A DNA stretch of 64,000 bases from the NCBI GenBank assembly GCA_951217055.1, contig OX578276.1:11300580-11364579 (forward strand). Direction: 5' to 3'. Positions 11,738 through 21,758 of the stretch are shown here, in pieces (position 1 is the first letter of the stretch; each line of letters opens with the position of its first letter). This DNA comes from Gerris lacustris (taxonomy: Eukaryota > Arthropoda > Insecta > Hemiptera > Gerridae). Under the pieces are notes generated by a model. That model was not told the origin of the DNA. It saw only the letters and a program-made list of their open reading frames with translations, and made no database searches. A program made the position numbers and the translations under genes.

Positions 11738-12276
11738 TATTATTTTTTACTAAAGTTTAGTTGTTTCTTTTCAATGCATCTTAAATTTAAAGCACGTTTA
11801 TGAGAAGCCAAAAAAAAAACAGTACAAAATAATTTTTTTTTTAAACAATTGATTATTTAATGCTAAAAATAAAAGAAAATAAAATCGACATTATTTTTTG
11901 GCGTTATATTTGTGTAGAAATATTAATCTAAAATCTAGGACATCGAGGTGAAAAAATTATTTGTATGTATTATAGTTTAAGTTATCTTATCTAATCTGGT
12001 TTAGCTGTACTAGTTAAGGTCTGTTTCTTAAACTTAACTAGTCATTCTACCTAAATATCCAGCCTTCGTCTTTGCGGTATAGGCATTTCTCTTTCTCTCT
12101 TAACCCCCAACCGCCTTCCACCCTTCCTTGTTTTTCCTAATCATCCCTTTTTTTGTCTCTAACTCTTTTCTCCTCGGCAATATCACCTACCTTTATGGCT
12201 ATAATCTTTTCTACCCATCCCTTAATTTTGAATAGTTATCTCCTAATCAAGTAAAAATATTAAGCTCAGTTCTGTT

Positions 12277-12702
12277 ATGGGGATGCTGGTATGGGGAGGT
12301 GCAACTGCGTCCGTTCTAAAACCACTACAAATAGTTCAAAAAACAATAATAAAAATAATACTTAAAAAACCTAAAGACTATTCATCAATCGCTTTATTTA
12401 GAGAATTTTCAGTTTTAAACATTGATCAGTTGCACAAAAAAACAGTTCTAGTATACTACTTCAAGTTACCAAAACAAACCGTACAACATAACTATGAAAC
12501 CAGGACGAAAACAAACAGAAATCTACAAACAATAGCAACCAAATCCACTTTCGCACAAAGACACCCATCTTATATAAGAATCAAACTCCACAATGCTTTA
12601 CCTCAACATATAAGAAACATCAAAACAATAGATACGTATAAAAAACAAGTAGATATACGGATTAGAAATCATTACACTATCAATAATATACATTTAAATT
12701 AA
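12277..12702 (+). pseudogene. LINE reverse transcriptase C-terminus
   Basis: The translation carries LVWGGATASVLKPLQIVQK and then FREFSVLNIDQLHKK, the conserved post-RT region of jockey/CR1-like non-LTR elements ('...WG......I..LQ..QN...R'), followed by a basic tail with YIRIKLHNALPQHIRN. It lacks the endonuclease and the catalytic YxDD region because of 5' truncation. The LINE endonuclease at 18629-19156 could be from the same family, but the two do not overlap. Confidence 0.7.
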
Positions 12703-13139
12703 ATTTAAAAACGTTTAATCTCTCTTTCTAAAGAATTTGTTGTACTAGATTTTCCTTTTTTCTCTCTCCATTCTTATCAACAATAATAATAATATATTAT
12801 TGTAGTAATAAGTATTATTACAATTTGAAATAAATTTAAAAGCTTACTGAATTGAATAGGCAGAGATTTGCATAATTTTTTATTTAATATTATTTATTTA
12901 TTTTTTAATTATCGTTATTATTTTATTTAATTTTTCTTTTTTTAAGCTCTAGTGATTGACTGTTTGAAAAAAGGCAATTAATTTTGATTTTACGCTTTAT
13001 CTCTTCAAATTTTATTTGTTATATTTATTATAAAATAAAATGGAATAAGTTTCATTTTATTAGGTATAACGTTGTTAAACTCAGTAATAAAAATAGAATA
13101 AATAGGTCTATGTAAATATATAATTTATTAAGTTGTTTT

Positions 13140-13255
13140 TTTTTGTGTGTATATGTATATATGTGTATGTAGTGTGTATGTATGTATGTATATATATGTA
13201 TATGTGTATGTGTATATATGTATGTATGTGTGTATGTATGTATGCATATAAATAT
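13140..13255. repeat. (TGTA/TATG)n microsatellite
   Basis: Alternating tgta, tatg and tgtg words run through this stretch inside the LINE 3' region. Confidence 0.8.
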
Positions 13256-13467
13256 CTTGTTAGAAAAGTATTTTGTTAAAAAAGAATAAAAATAATGTAA
13301 CGTCCGCTCCCTAGCTCAAGCTTTTGCTTTTTGGGAGCGCTCACCACTGCATGTATCAATTTAATTGTATTTATTAACTTAATTATCCTATATATTGTGA
13401 GGAATAAATTGTTTATTTATGTTATTCAGTTATAACTTTCGTCCGCGGTTATCGAATGATTATAAAC

Positions 13468-13486
13468 CCCCCCCCCCCCCCCCCCA
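13468..13486. repeat. Poly-C run at an element junction
   Basis: About 19 consecutive C residues mark the point where hAT copy A stops matching and a BEL/Pao fragment begins. The corresponding place in the other copy reads ataaccccctttcg (35353-35366). Confidence 0.8.
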
Positions 13487-14145
13487 TACGGCCATTTGGC
13501 AGTAAAATCTCGAATTGGGGCTTGAACAGGAAGGCTTCATTGTTAAGAACTGAAAAGGTGTTAATGGGTTAAGGAACGGGTCATTATTAAGATTCTCTGG
13601 TGTCAGTGGTCTACTGTTAATGATAGCTTCGATTTCTTTGAAAAATGTACGAAGGTAGTCCTCGTTGAGGATGTCTTGCTTAGTTCGGAAAAGATAATCT
13701 AAGATTTTCCGAACAGTACCAATTTGTCGCTCAACATCACCGCTTGTGTGACTCCCATGAGCTGGTGCAAATTTGAATTCAAATGTACAATATTTTGACG
13801 CTAGAAAGGAACCTACTTTTGACTGATTGATCCCTGCCAGTGCTCTTCCAAGTTTCTCCTTTGCACCAAAAAATTTGTACCTAAATCTGTACGTAATAAC
13901 TTAATCGATCCTCTGCTGCAGAAAAATCTTCGGAGGGCATTGATCATAGAGTTTCTGTTAAGAGAATCAATACCATCTAGATGGACCGCTCTACTTGACA
14001 TACAAGTGAAAATAATGCCCCATCTCTTAACTTGGCTTCTAGCTTGCTTGATATAGAATGGTCCGAAAACATCTGCAGCACAGTAAGTAAAGGGCAGGGC
14101 CAGTAAGTAACGAGCCTTGTAATCGACTCGTAATCGGCTCAGCAA
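13487..14145 (-). pseudogene. BEL/Pao integrase fragment (element 3)
   Basis: The minus-strand frame 14145-13813 contains CAADVFGPF, RWGIIFTCMSSRAVHLD and RTDLGTNF, the integrase core with its first two acidic residues. After a frameshift near 13840 an uninterrupted frame runs on to 13487 with GSHTSGDVERQIGTVRKIL (third catalytic Glu) and AIINSRPLTP. Both ends are truncated and no LTR is attached. It differs from BEL/Pao elements 1 and 2 in this window. Confidence 0.8.
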
Positions 14146-14212
14146 GTGTTGACAAGCTCTTGAAAGACAAAATAAACAAAATTATAATTCTAAACATTTC
14201 CTTCAGGTGCTG

Positions 14213-14853
14213 TCACAGGGACCTTCTTTTGAATGATCTTAATTGAAGGGCAGTCAGTGCCAGGAGGTCGGGTACAAGGCTGTTGAGAAATTGTTGAATC
14301 GGTTTTTCTCTCTCATCTTTGGGTTGCAACGGTCGCAACGTTCTCTTTTTCGCAGCGTAGTAATCTACGACTGCCCTGTCAACGCTGCTTTCAAGAAGAG
14401 GGACTTTTCTTTTTTTCCCGGTTTGTTGTTTTTTAGAGGCAGGAAAAGTATTAATGGAGTGCTCAGTGGCTAAGGGGCAAGGGGGGACAGAAAACGTAAG
14501 CAGAGGGGGTGTCGGTGCTGGTGGAGATAATGATGGCAGAGATGGAGGCGAGAATGGATCCCAGTCCGCAGATTCCGGATTGCGTTTGTTGAAGGAAGGG
14601 GTTGAGAATCCGGATCATCAGGGTCAGTTTCCTCAGGTTCTTGAGAATGTTCTGGTAAATTACCGGTAGGAGGATTAGTATTCTTAGTGAACGGCAAAAT
14701 AAATTGCAAGACTTCATGTAAATAATATGACCTCTTTGCTTTGGAGCCGGAACCGCTTGGTGGGGCTTTCAGCCTCCTCATAAACGCCGTTATTAAATTC
14801 CTCCAATTTTCTTTGCATTCTGCCACTTTAAAAAAAATAACGATATTATCCAA
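14213..14853 (-). pseudogene. Harbinger-associated MADF-BESS protein
   Basis: On minus, 14853-14470 gives the second half of a MADF (Myb-like DNA-binding) domain: VAECKENWRNLITAFMRRLK, then KAKRSYYLHEVLQFILPF, followed by a Pro/Asp-rich linker. A frameshift near 14470 moves to a frame reading SSVDRAVVDYYAAKKRTL and FLNSLVPDLLALTALQLRSF, a BESS-type protein interaction motif, with a stop at 14215-14213. In Harbinger elements such a protein binds the transposon ends and helps the transposase reach the nucleus. The first MADF helix would be upstream and was not found. Confidence 0.7.
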
Positions 14854-14899
14854 ATTAAGTTGATCTTTTTTAAAAAGTAATTTTTATTATTTTCTTTCA

Positions 14900-15837
14900 G
14901 GTATTTGGCAACGGGTTACACTTTTTGTATCTCTCGGATTATATTTTGCCAGAGGAGAGACAACTGTCGGGAGGATCGTTTATGAGACTACCCCAAATAC
15001 TATGGAATGAACTGAACGAGGAATACATGCCTGTACCTCGGAAGGAACAATGGATAAATATTGCCGAACGCTTCGAATCGATATGAAATCTTCCAAACTG
15101 CATTGGAGCTATTGATGGCAAACATATTAGAATCGAAAAGATTCCAAATACTGGATCTACTAATTTTAATTATAAATCATACCACTCTACAGTACTACTG
15201 GCTTGCTGCGATGCTGATGGACTGCTAAAATGGTTGAAACTGGATATGCTGGGAGAAACAGTGACGGCGGCATTTTCCGCTCCTCAGCAATGAAATATTG
15301 GTTGCTTCAATCAAAACTTGATATTCCACCAAACTCAAAACTTCGTTTTGATGACAGTGATAGTCTTTTTCCTTATTATTTTGTAGCAGAAGAGGTATTC
15401 CCACTATCGCGATACTTATTGAGACCCTACTCAAAACGGGTTCTCGGTAATATCGAAAGAATTTTCAACTACAGATTAAGCCGTGGAAGAAAAACAATAG
15501 AATGTGTATTTGGGATGATGGCGGAGAAATTTCAAGTGCTAAATACGCCCATCCGTTGCAGAGATGTCAGCAAAGTTAATGACATAGTGAAAGCTGTATG
15601 TATACTTCACAACTTCGTGCGAAAAAGAGAGGAAGTTCAATACACAGGCCAACCATTGCAACAAGAAAACGTTGAAATAATTGCGGCCCATACCATACTT
15701 CAATCTGCACCAACTACTCCTACTTTAGGCAAAGTAGATGATCGATCACCAGCCCATATAGTGAGAAATCACTTAGCAAGTTATTTTTTGAAGTCGCAAG
15801 CATCCCTTCCTTGGCAGTGGAAATATTGTGTGTAATA
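14900..15837 (+). pseudogene. PIF/Harbinger DDE transposase
   Basis: The plus strand shows the DDE_4 nuclease in several frames: RYLATG near 14901, ARGETTVGRIVYETTP (14950-15000), VPRKEQWINIAERFES (15033-15080), then NCIGAIDGKHIRIEK with the first catalytic Asp (about 15098-15140). A frameshift near 15225 leads to AGRNSDGGIFRSSAMKYWL, and the frame stays open to the stop at 15833 with RGRKTIECVFGMMAEKFQVL (catalytic Glu) and VKAVCILHNFVRKREE. At least three frameshifts plus an in-frame TGA at 15084 disable it. Confidence 0.85.
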
Positions 15838-16165
15838 AATGAACATGTTTCCGATTATAATGCTGCTTTGATTTATTGTCATTATACATTATCTTCTTTG
15901 TGCACATCTTAATTAGGCATACAAATTATAAAAGGCATAATTCAACGATTATTTTAGTTTTGATAGATATTTATTTACACACAGATACCACTATTAATGA
16001 GTTTTTTTTAAAACATTTTTATAAACATGTACGTATGTACGTTTTATTATTCTAACATAAAAAAAGGAGTTTACTCCAAAGAAATGATGTGGAAGTAAAA
16101 AAAATACAGAGATTTCTTAAGATCCTCGACTGTGTTTTTCTCCAATGTGTGATAGCGACTCATCA

Positions 16166-16450
16166 TGAAAGAGGTGTAGTTCAATAACCAAACAACGTCT
16201 TCACACAAAAATTGTAATTTGAACAATTGACCGGTTTCGGCTGTTCTAAAGCAGCCTTCTTCAGATAATCTTGAGGTTACTGGATTGACTTCACGAGTAC
16301 AAGTCAAAATTGACTTGTACTCCTGAAGTCAATACAGTAACCTCAAGATTATCTGAAAAGGCTGCTTTAGAACAGCCGAAACCGGTCAATTGTTCAAATT
16401 ACAATTTTTGTGTGAAGACGTTGTTTGGTTATTGAACTACACCTCTTTCA
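16166..16450. repeat. 285-bp near-perfect palindrome (Penelope-type sequence)
   Basis: Two inverted copies meet at about 16308 with almost no loop (gacttgtactc arms at the centre). The outer ends are tgaaagaggtgtagttc and its reverse complement. Each arm holds a GAAACCGGTCAATTG-type motif found in Penelope-like pLTRs. A few mismatches (for example cttcttcag against ctgaaaag) show age. Mirror frames here are not genes. Confidence 0.85.
16229..16264 (-). ncRNA. Hammerhead-ribozyme-like core
   Basis: On minus: CTGAAGA, A, then GGCTG...CAGCC as a 5-bp helix, then GAAAC and a GTC triplet shortly after. This is the order CUGANGA - helix II - GAAA - NUH of hammerhead ribozymes. The partner copy on plus (16353-16387) has CTGAAAA, so its core is damaged. 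Helix I and III pairing was not folded. Confidence 0.4.
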
Positions 16451-16545
16451 GGAGAGATTTCTTGTTGTTTGTGATTTTTTTTTATATATGTAGAGTTGTT
16501 TTTTTGTATATAATACAAAAACATTATTCACATTAACCCTTACAG

Positions 16546-16607
16546 ATGGCCATGATTTGCACTTTGCTACTATCAAACTTCCATCCAACTATGATAACCC
16601 TGTCTGA
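16546..16607 (+). other. Candidate terminal exon, unidentified
   Basis: A pyrimidine-ending acceptor (cccttacag) precedes a frame reading GHDLHFATIKLPSNYDNPV and a stop. The codon choices look coding, and the surroundings (16460-18000) show little transposon similarity. I do not recognise the protein. Confidence 0.25.
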
Positions 16608-17154
16608 ACTATTTCTTGTCTAGTTCTAAACAAAAAATTATTTTAACTTATTTTATTTTATTCTTAAATTATTTAGGCTTTGCATTGATTTTTGTGTCAA
16701 AAGAAGAACTTATTTTGATTAGGTCAGCCTTACATTCTAGCAGATAATTAGTTAAATATATATTTTATATCAGGTATAATAATTTAAATAAAATTAAAAA
16801 ATTATAATAATTTTAGTTTGCGAATGGACTTTAAAGGATTTACTTACAATTATTGTATTATTTATAAATAATTATTGTTCTACATGTACATTATAATTAA
16901 TAACTAATCATACAAACTGTTATTTTTATTCTAGGTAATAAATATTTTGTAAAATAAATAAATTTAATAAACCAATATTATTACATTACCTATATTATGT
17001 AAATTATTATAATAAAAATCACCACATACCTGTCAAACTGAATTCTGCCGCAAACTGATGTCATGCTTTATCTGTCACATCTTTTCTTGAGTATTCCGTT
17101 AACGTATAATCGTAAAGAACACGGCGTTTCTCTACAGCACCCACGAATTTTACG

Positions 17155-17380
17155 TTAAAAGCCTCCATGGCAACCCGCAACACCTGCAATATCGCTTAAA
17201 GGTTGCTTCCTTGCAGGTCGCCCGTATTGCATGTATTGCACCCGCCGAGTGTATCGCCGACTGATTGCCTTCCTATTGCTCCGTTCGTGGGTCCCCACTC
17301 CTTTACCTAGAAAGCAATAGGGAGGCGATATCGTATTGCAGTTGTATCGCTTGCCTATCGCCCCTGCGGACAAAGTCGTG
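17155..17380. repeat. GC-rich hairpin-forming insert
   Basis: A 220-base GC-rich island in AT-rich DNA full of attgc and atcgc words. CCTATTGCT and AGCAATAGG form a stem around 17270-17320. The pattern suggests a small non-autonomous element. The minus-strand open frame through it is probably not a gene. Confidence 0.4.
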
Positions 17381-17864
17381 CTCTTACTTGATGTATTATT
17401 AAACCTAAGTATTTAAATTATTGGAATAAGGTTCTTAAGTCTAACTTTATCTATTAGTATGTATTTAACTTACTCTTGTTAAAATAGGAAAATAATATAC
17501 ATTGGGATTATTTGGGGGTCACTGCCAGGTTCCTAGGTAAGTAACTGGCCTAATCCTTTAGGGAAAAGGGAAAGGGTAGATCAAGATGTACACATTAAAT
17601 ATTCCTTTAGTATCTTCATTAAACTGCTAGCTTTTGTACCTTTAATTTCTCTAGTTTTTTAATATTTTCCTATCTTGCAGTTTTGTCTGATTATAGAGAA
17701 ATAATTATTTTAAGTAACTCAATTGCAGTTCTTTATCTGTAACAGTTTATTATTAAACATAGTTTAATAAATAATACCTCAGTCTAATGCCGTGAATGAA
17801 ATTTTGTTCTTCTCTAATAAATTATATTCTTTATTAATTGATTTTTTGTTCTTTTATGTTACAG

Positions 17865-17938
17865 CATCTGGAGATGATCTGCCCAAAGAAACAAAGGAGA
17901 CTGCAGAACTTATGCTAGGTACATCCCCTTTAGTATAA
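17865..17938 (+). other. Candidate exon, unidentified
   Basis: Acceptor tatgttacag is followed by a frame reading SGDDLPKETKETAELMLG; either a stop follows (TSPLV then TAA) or a donor ctag|gtacat ends it. It could be an alternative last exon of the same gene as 16546-16607. No upstream exons were found. Confidence 0.25.
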
Positions 17939-18628
17939 AGAGAGTTTATTAGACTTCTTGTTAAGATGCTTTATTCACGTTAGGAGTGATAGTGATTTTT
18001 AAGTGGTAAAGATGTGAGATGTGTCCCTGAATAACGGGCTCAATCCATCACAAAGCCACAACATATTATGACGGTGACGTCAACGTCACATGTCAAAATA
18101 CTGTAATATTGTTTTTTTAGTTGTCGACTTTTCCGAAGATTACTAACGGTATTATTTAGTGTATTGTATTAAATATATTCGTTTTAGAGCTTTATGAGGT
18201 ACTGTTTGAATCCTAGAACGTAACAATATCATAAGAAACATAGTAGATACGCTTCTACTATAATGTAGAATGTAACATATTATGCATAGAATTGTATGTA
18301 AGCCTGACTTAATAACACCACGTCTCTGAGTCGTGTAAGCTGATAAGATTTGATTCTGCTCCGCAGTTATGCTTTGCACTTATAGTGCAATCAGATTATG
18401 CTATAACAAGTATTCGACCTTCCGAAACTATCAAGGTTTAGCCCTTAATATGCTTTTCACCTGAGATATTTGCCTTTTGTCAGAGTACACTAGGCCTCAG
18501 AGACGTAATGATATATTTTTGATACTTGAAATAAATAATTGTGAAATATAAAACTATGACACTAATATTACTGTTTGAAAATCTAACCAGCCAGATAGAC
18601 ATTATAGTAGACTGACTACGACAATATT
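17939..18628. other. No gene recognised
   Basis: Contains a small palindromic CRE-like word (gtgacgtcaacgtcac, about 18074-18089). Nothing here could be assigned to a gene or element. Confidence 0.4.
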
Positions 18629-19156
18629 TTTAATATAGACGGGTATACTGCTTATTGGGATTTAGGAAGGAATAGAGCAGAAGGTATGGTTGTTTACTGT
18701 AGAAGCAACATTGAGGTGACGGGCTTGCTAAATAGATCAATCGTAGACTGCAACAGCCTTACCTTAACATTTAAAATAAAAAATAAAAAATTTAAATTAA
18801 CATCCTTATATAGATCTAGTGAAATACTCGTAGATAATTTCTTACTAAATCTAGAAGAATTTCTAAACAAAAACAATATTGCTAATCATATCTTAGTAGG
18901 AGATATGAACATTGATCTTATAGAAGATTCGAATATTAAACATGACTATCTGAATATTATCACCAGTTACGGACTGAAAAGCTACATAAACAAACCGACT
19001 AGAGTAGAGGGAATCTCGGTTTCTTGTTTAGACCATATCCTGGTGAAACATGGACTACAGCAAAGTGAACTATCGCCTTTCATAGTACTAAACAAAATAA
19101 CCTATCATTATCTGACGGGACTCTCTATACAAATTAGTAAAAGATGGGTTTGTTGA
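18629..19156 (+). pseudogene. LINE AP-endonuclease domain fragment
   Basis: The frame reads IDGYTAYWDLGRNRAEGMVV, then LTSLYR, HILVGDMNIDL and LDHILVK, the exonuclease-endonuclease-phosphatase fold used by jockey/CR1-type LINEs to nick target DNA. GDMN and LDHI correspond to catalytic regions. It is truncated on both sides: the frame stops at 19156 where an unrelated transposase-like sequence starts. Confidence 0.75.
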
Positions 19157-20457
19157 AGAGGATAAACGAGGAAAGCACAACCACCATTATTGTGTGAGAA
19201 AAGCATCAAAATAGGAATACGTCAACACATTCAGAGTATACCTCGAGTGGAAAGCCACTACTTGAGACAGCAGACTATCCGTGAATTTATCGAGGGTGGC
19301 AAGACCATTGCAGGTATGGATATTTCGGGATTAAAAACAAACATGCTCAGAAAAAGGTACTCCAAGTGGCAATCTCACCATGTTTACCCTGATATTTACA
19401 TCAGAGTTCAATTTATCATTTTTTAAACCGAAAAAGGATAATGCGACATTTGTGTTGCCTATGAAAATTTAGATCTACCTGACGAAAAACAAAAGGAAGA
19501 GTACTTACTTCTCCAAGAAGATAAGAACCTTGCTAGATTGGAAAAGCAGAGGGACAAGGATGACACTGGTGATGATGTAATCGTTTGCAGTTACGATCTC
19601 CAAGCTGCACTTCCAACACCAAAAGGCGATATTTCTGCTTTTTACTACAAAAGTAAACTATGTTAACTACTAGGTTTCGGCCTGAAACCATGATGATGAC
19701 ACTCCTGGTTGTATACAACCAGGAGGGGAGTCATGGTTAACGACCATATCTTCACACGAGTGTGAAGATTTCGGTTCCTAACCCGGGTTTGTTCAATGGG
19801 GGCCCACCTAAGTGGCCTGCGTCTTCGGGCGTAAAAGCCCCCCGGAAAAAAAAATGTTAACTACTTGTTACTACTTTGTTAACTATGTAACTACTTTGTT
19901 GAATGTATATGTATGTAGTGTACAAGTTAAAAAACATCAAGTCTATAACTCATAAATATTTGGTAAAAGGACACAAAAAGTAAGGGAGACAACGTTCATT
20001 TGGTCATAGATGAGGAAATTAGGAGGGGCTTGAAATCCGGACCAATTTTCATCCCATCACGATACTCAGAACTCATGCGAACAGCTAAAAAGAATCCGTC
20101 TTTTTATAAAGTCAAAGATTTTAATCATCAAGACTTTCTGGACTTAGCTGATAAGTTAGGTGACAATTTAAATATGAATACTGATCATGAGTCCTTCCGT
20201 TTTAATGATGTGAAAGTGTTAAAAATAGATCGTGAGAACTCTTTTGTGTATTTTTATTAAATATAATATCTGGATGCCTTTAAGACTGTAGATATCTACC
20301 AAGAGAAACGCCGTGCAAGGCGACCCAGTACATCAAAAAAGGAAATTAATTTGAATGGAAAAGAAAGAGTGTTAGACGCTTGGAGGAAGAAAAAAGCTTA
20401 TTCGTCGGCCTGTGGAGTGACGGCCTCAAAAAAAACGAGATTTGATGAGTCTTGTTA
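19150..20457 (+). pseudogene. Unnamed insect transposase-like gene, copy 1
   Basis: In changing frames: RGKHNHHYCVRKSIK and IRQHIQSIPRVESHYLRQQT (19158-19275), a cysteine-containing block near 19430-19470, YDLQAALPTPKGDISAFYYK (about 19591-19650), then after a SINE-like insert HLVIDEEIRRGLKSGPIFIP and NPSFYKVKDFNHQDFLDLAD (19998-20170) and a basic tail ending TAA at 20455-20457. This order is typical of a multicopy family of uncharacterised proteins in insect genomes with a conserved PKKDxCxxC motif. Function is unknown; repeated copies suggest mobility. Internal segments and several frames are missing. Confidence 0.55.
19672..19854 (+). mobile_element. SINE-like retroposon with 11-bp target duplication
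   Basis: TGTTAACTACT occurs at 19661-19671 and 19855-19865 flanking a 183-base insert that ends in an A-run (19846-19854). The insert is GC-rich and hairpin-prone (CCTGGTTGTATACAACCAGG is an exact palindrome; gcgtcttcgggcg). It interrupts the transposase-like gene. A SINE or a severely truncated LINE 3' end would both fit. Confidence 0.75.
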
Positions 20458-20771
20458 ATAGTAATCATGTTTCTCTTGCTTATTACGACTTTTATAATGA
20501 CCTATAGGTCAATTCCAAGTAATTTTACCTACGAGTATAATATTATTATTATGAGATATTAAATTGGTGTGTTTAATAATTGTAAATAGTATTTTGCCCT
20601 ATAAGATTTAATTTCCAGATCTATGATTCCTATGTTTTATTTGTATATTTTGTTTTATACTTCCTTATAATATTTTTAATAATTATTTGGCTTGTTATTT
20701 TAGTGTTTATAAAGTTACATTACCTCAATTTTCGCTTTCTTTATAGTTTAATTTCATGTTTAATGTTTTAA

Positions 20772-21754
20772 CCCTGGAATACTAATGTATATGACTTTTT
20801 TACGACTATACCTTAGTTTTTTGTCTGTGGTGACATCTAACGGGACTGCAGGGACGTATGCTGCCAGGAGTGCTTCCACTATTCAGTTGTCCTTGAGATT
20901 TCGTCGATATAGAACCTGCACTGTCACTCGTGTCATCGCAACTTGCAGTATTTTAAAACATACATCGTAATTTTTACGAAGGTTTAGTAATAAGAGTAAA
21001 TTTTTGCTCGTCATAATTACGAGCATTAGTAATACCGTGTTATATAATACTCGATTATTTTTTATATTTTACATTATTTATTGTATATTTTATTATTAAA
21101 ACATGACAATGGCACAACAAAAATTGTTTAGCGACCCTGTAGGTTGAATAGGAATTATGAATTAGTTAAGTTCAGACGAAGACTCAGATCTAGATGATGA
21201 TTTTGAAATAGAGGATCTTAAAAACTGTTCAGATATAAATGTCAAAAAAAATATAGTGATTTTATCTCAAATATTCCAAATAATCCAAAATTTTAATAAC
21301 AATTTACAATTTAAATTACATATTATGTAATTATTATACTTAATTACTTAATTAGTATTGTGACTCTTAGTAAAGATATTTATCTAAAAGAAAGTATTGT
21401 GAATATTCTAAATTTAAATTAGCAATGTGCTATGTGCAATTTTACCCTCATTGTATAGAATGTTTAGTTCGTGGTATGTCCTATTTAAAAAAATATACAT
21501 ATATTTGTGGTTCTTGTTCCAAATTTTATTTGCTAAGTTCACTATGCTCATTTTACCTAAATTTTGATATTAAGCTGCTGATACTGATTAGTATTGATGA
21601 GAAAAATATGTTTATAATAATTAAAATATATATTATTTACAAAAAGTTGTTATTTATTCATGTTTAACCCAAAAAGATAGTATAAAATGAATGCTCGTAA
21701 AAATTACGAAGGTTTAGTAATGAGCGCTCACTAGTTAGCATTAGTATTCCAGGG
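20772..21754 (+). mobile_element. piggyBac-type deletion derivative
   Basis: Ends CCCTGGAATACTAATG and its reverse complement are flanked on both sides by TTAA (20768-20771 and 21755-21758), the piggyBac signature. Subterminal gtaatttttacgaaggttta repeats appear at both ends (about 20967 and 21695). Inside, 21106-21300 keeps a transposase N-terminus and 21423-21560 a cysteine-rich C-terminus; the DDD catalytic core is missing. Confidence 0.85.
21106..21560 (+). pseudogene. piggyBac transposase remnant
   Basis: MAQQKLFSDPV and, after a stop, LSSDEDSDLDDDFEIEDLKN resemble the acidic N-terminus of piggyBac transposases. Downstream, QCAMCNF and TYICGSCSKFYLLSSLCSFY resemble the C-terminal cysteine-rich finger. 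Everything between has been deleted. Confidence 0.6.
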
Positions 21755-21758
21755 TTAA

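Larger units (their letters stand above)
12274..13422 (+). mobile_element. 5'-truncated LINE
   Basis: Inserted in hAT copy A: the undisturbed copy reads cagttctgttattctgttataac (35309-35331), while here the sequence is split after ctgttat and resumes tgttattcagttataac at about 13420, giving a short target duplication near TGTTAT. The 12277-12702 frame is the C-terminal reverse-transcriptase part of a non-LTR element. The 3' part is AT-rich with a TG/TA microsatellite (13140-13255) and no obvious poly-A tail. Confidence 0.7.
8611..13475 (+). mobile_element. Partial copy A of composite hAT element
   Basis: 8611-9280 matches 33528-34210 of the large hAT, starting at gccccgggcggcaaaatg, so the terminal 45 or so bases are missing. 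After an insertion (9281-11737) the match resumes: 11738-11780 corresponds to 34210-34262, then 11790-12273 and 13423-13475 correspond to 34673-35360, skipping 34262-34672. A LINE splits it at 12274. Because it contains material from both the outer and the third nested hAT, copy A derives from the already nested composite. Confidence 0.8.
14150..15900. mobile_element. PIF/Harbinger element remnant
   Basis: Two genes in divergent orientation, a MADF-BESS protein on minus and a DDE transposase on plus, match the two-gene plan of PIF/Harbinger elements. The outer ends are approximate: I could not find convincing terminal inverted repeats or a 3-base target duplication. Confidence 0.65.

Noticed and set aside
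20785..20970. 61-codon frame near the left piggyBac end
   Set aside because: It overlaps the terminal and subterminal repeats of the transposon and does not resemble the transposase.
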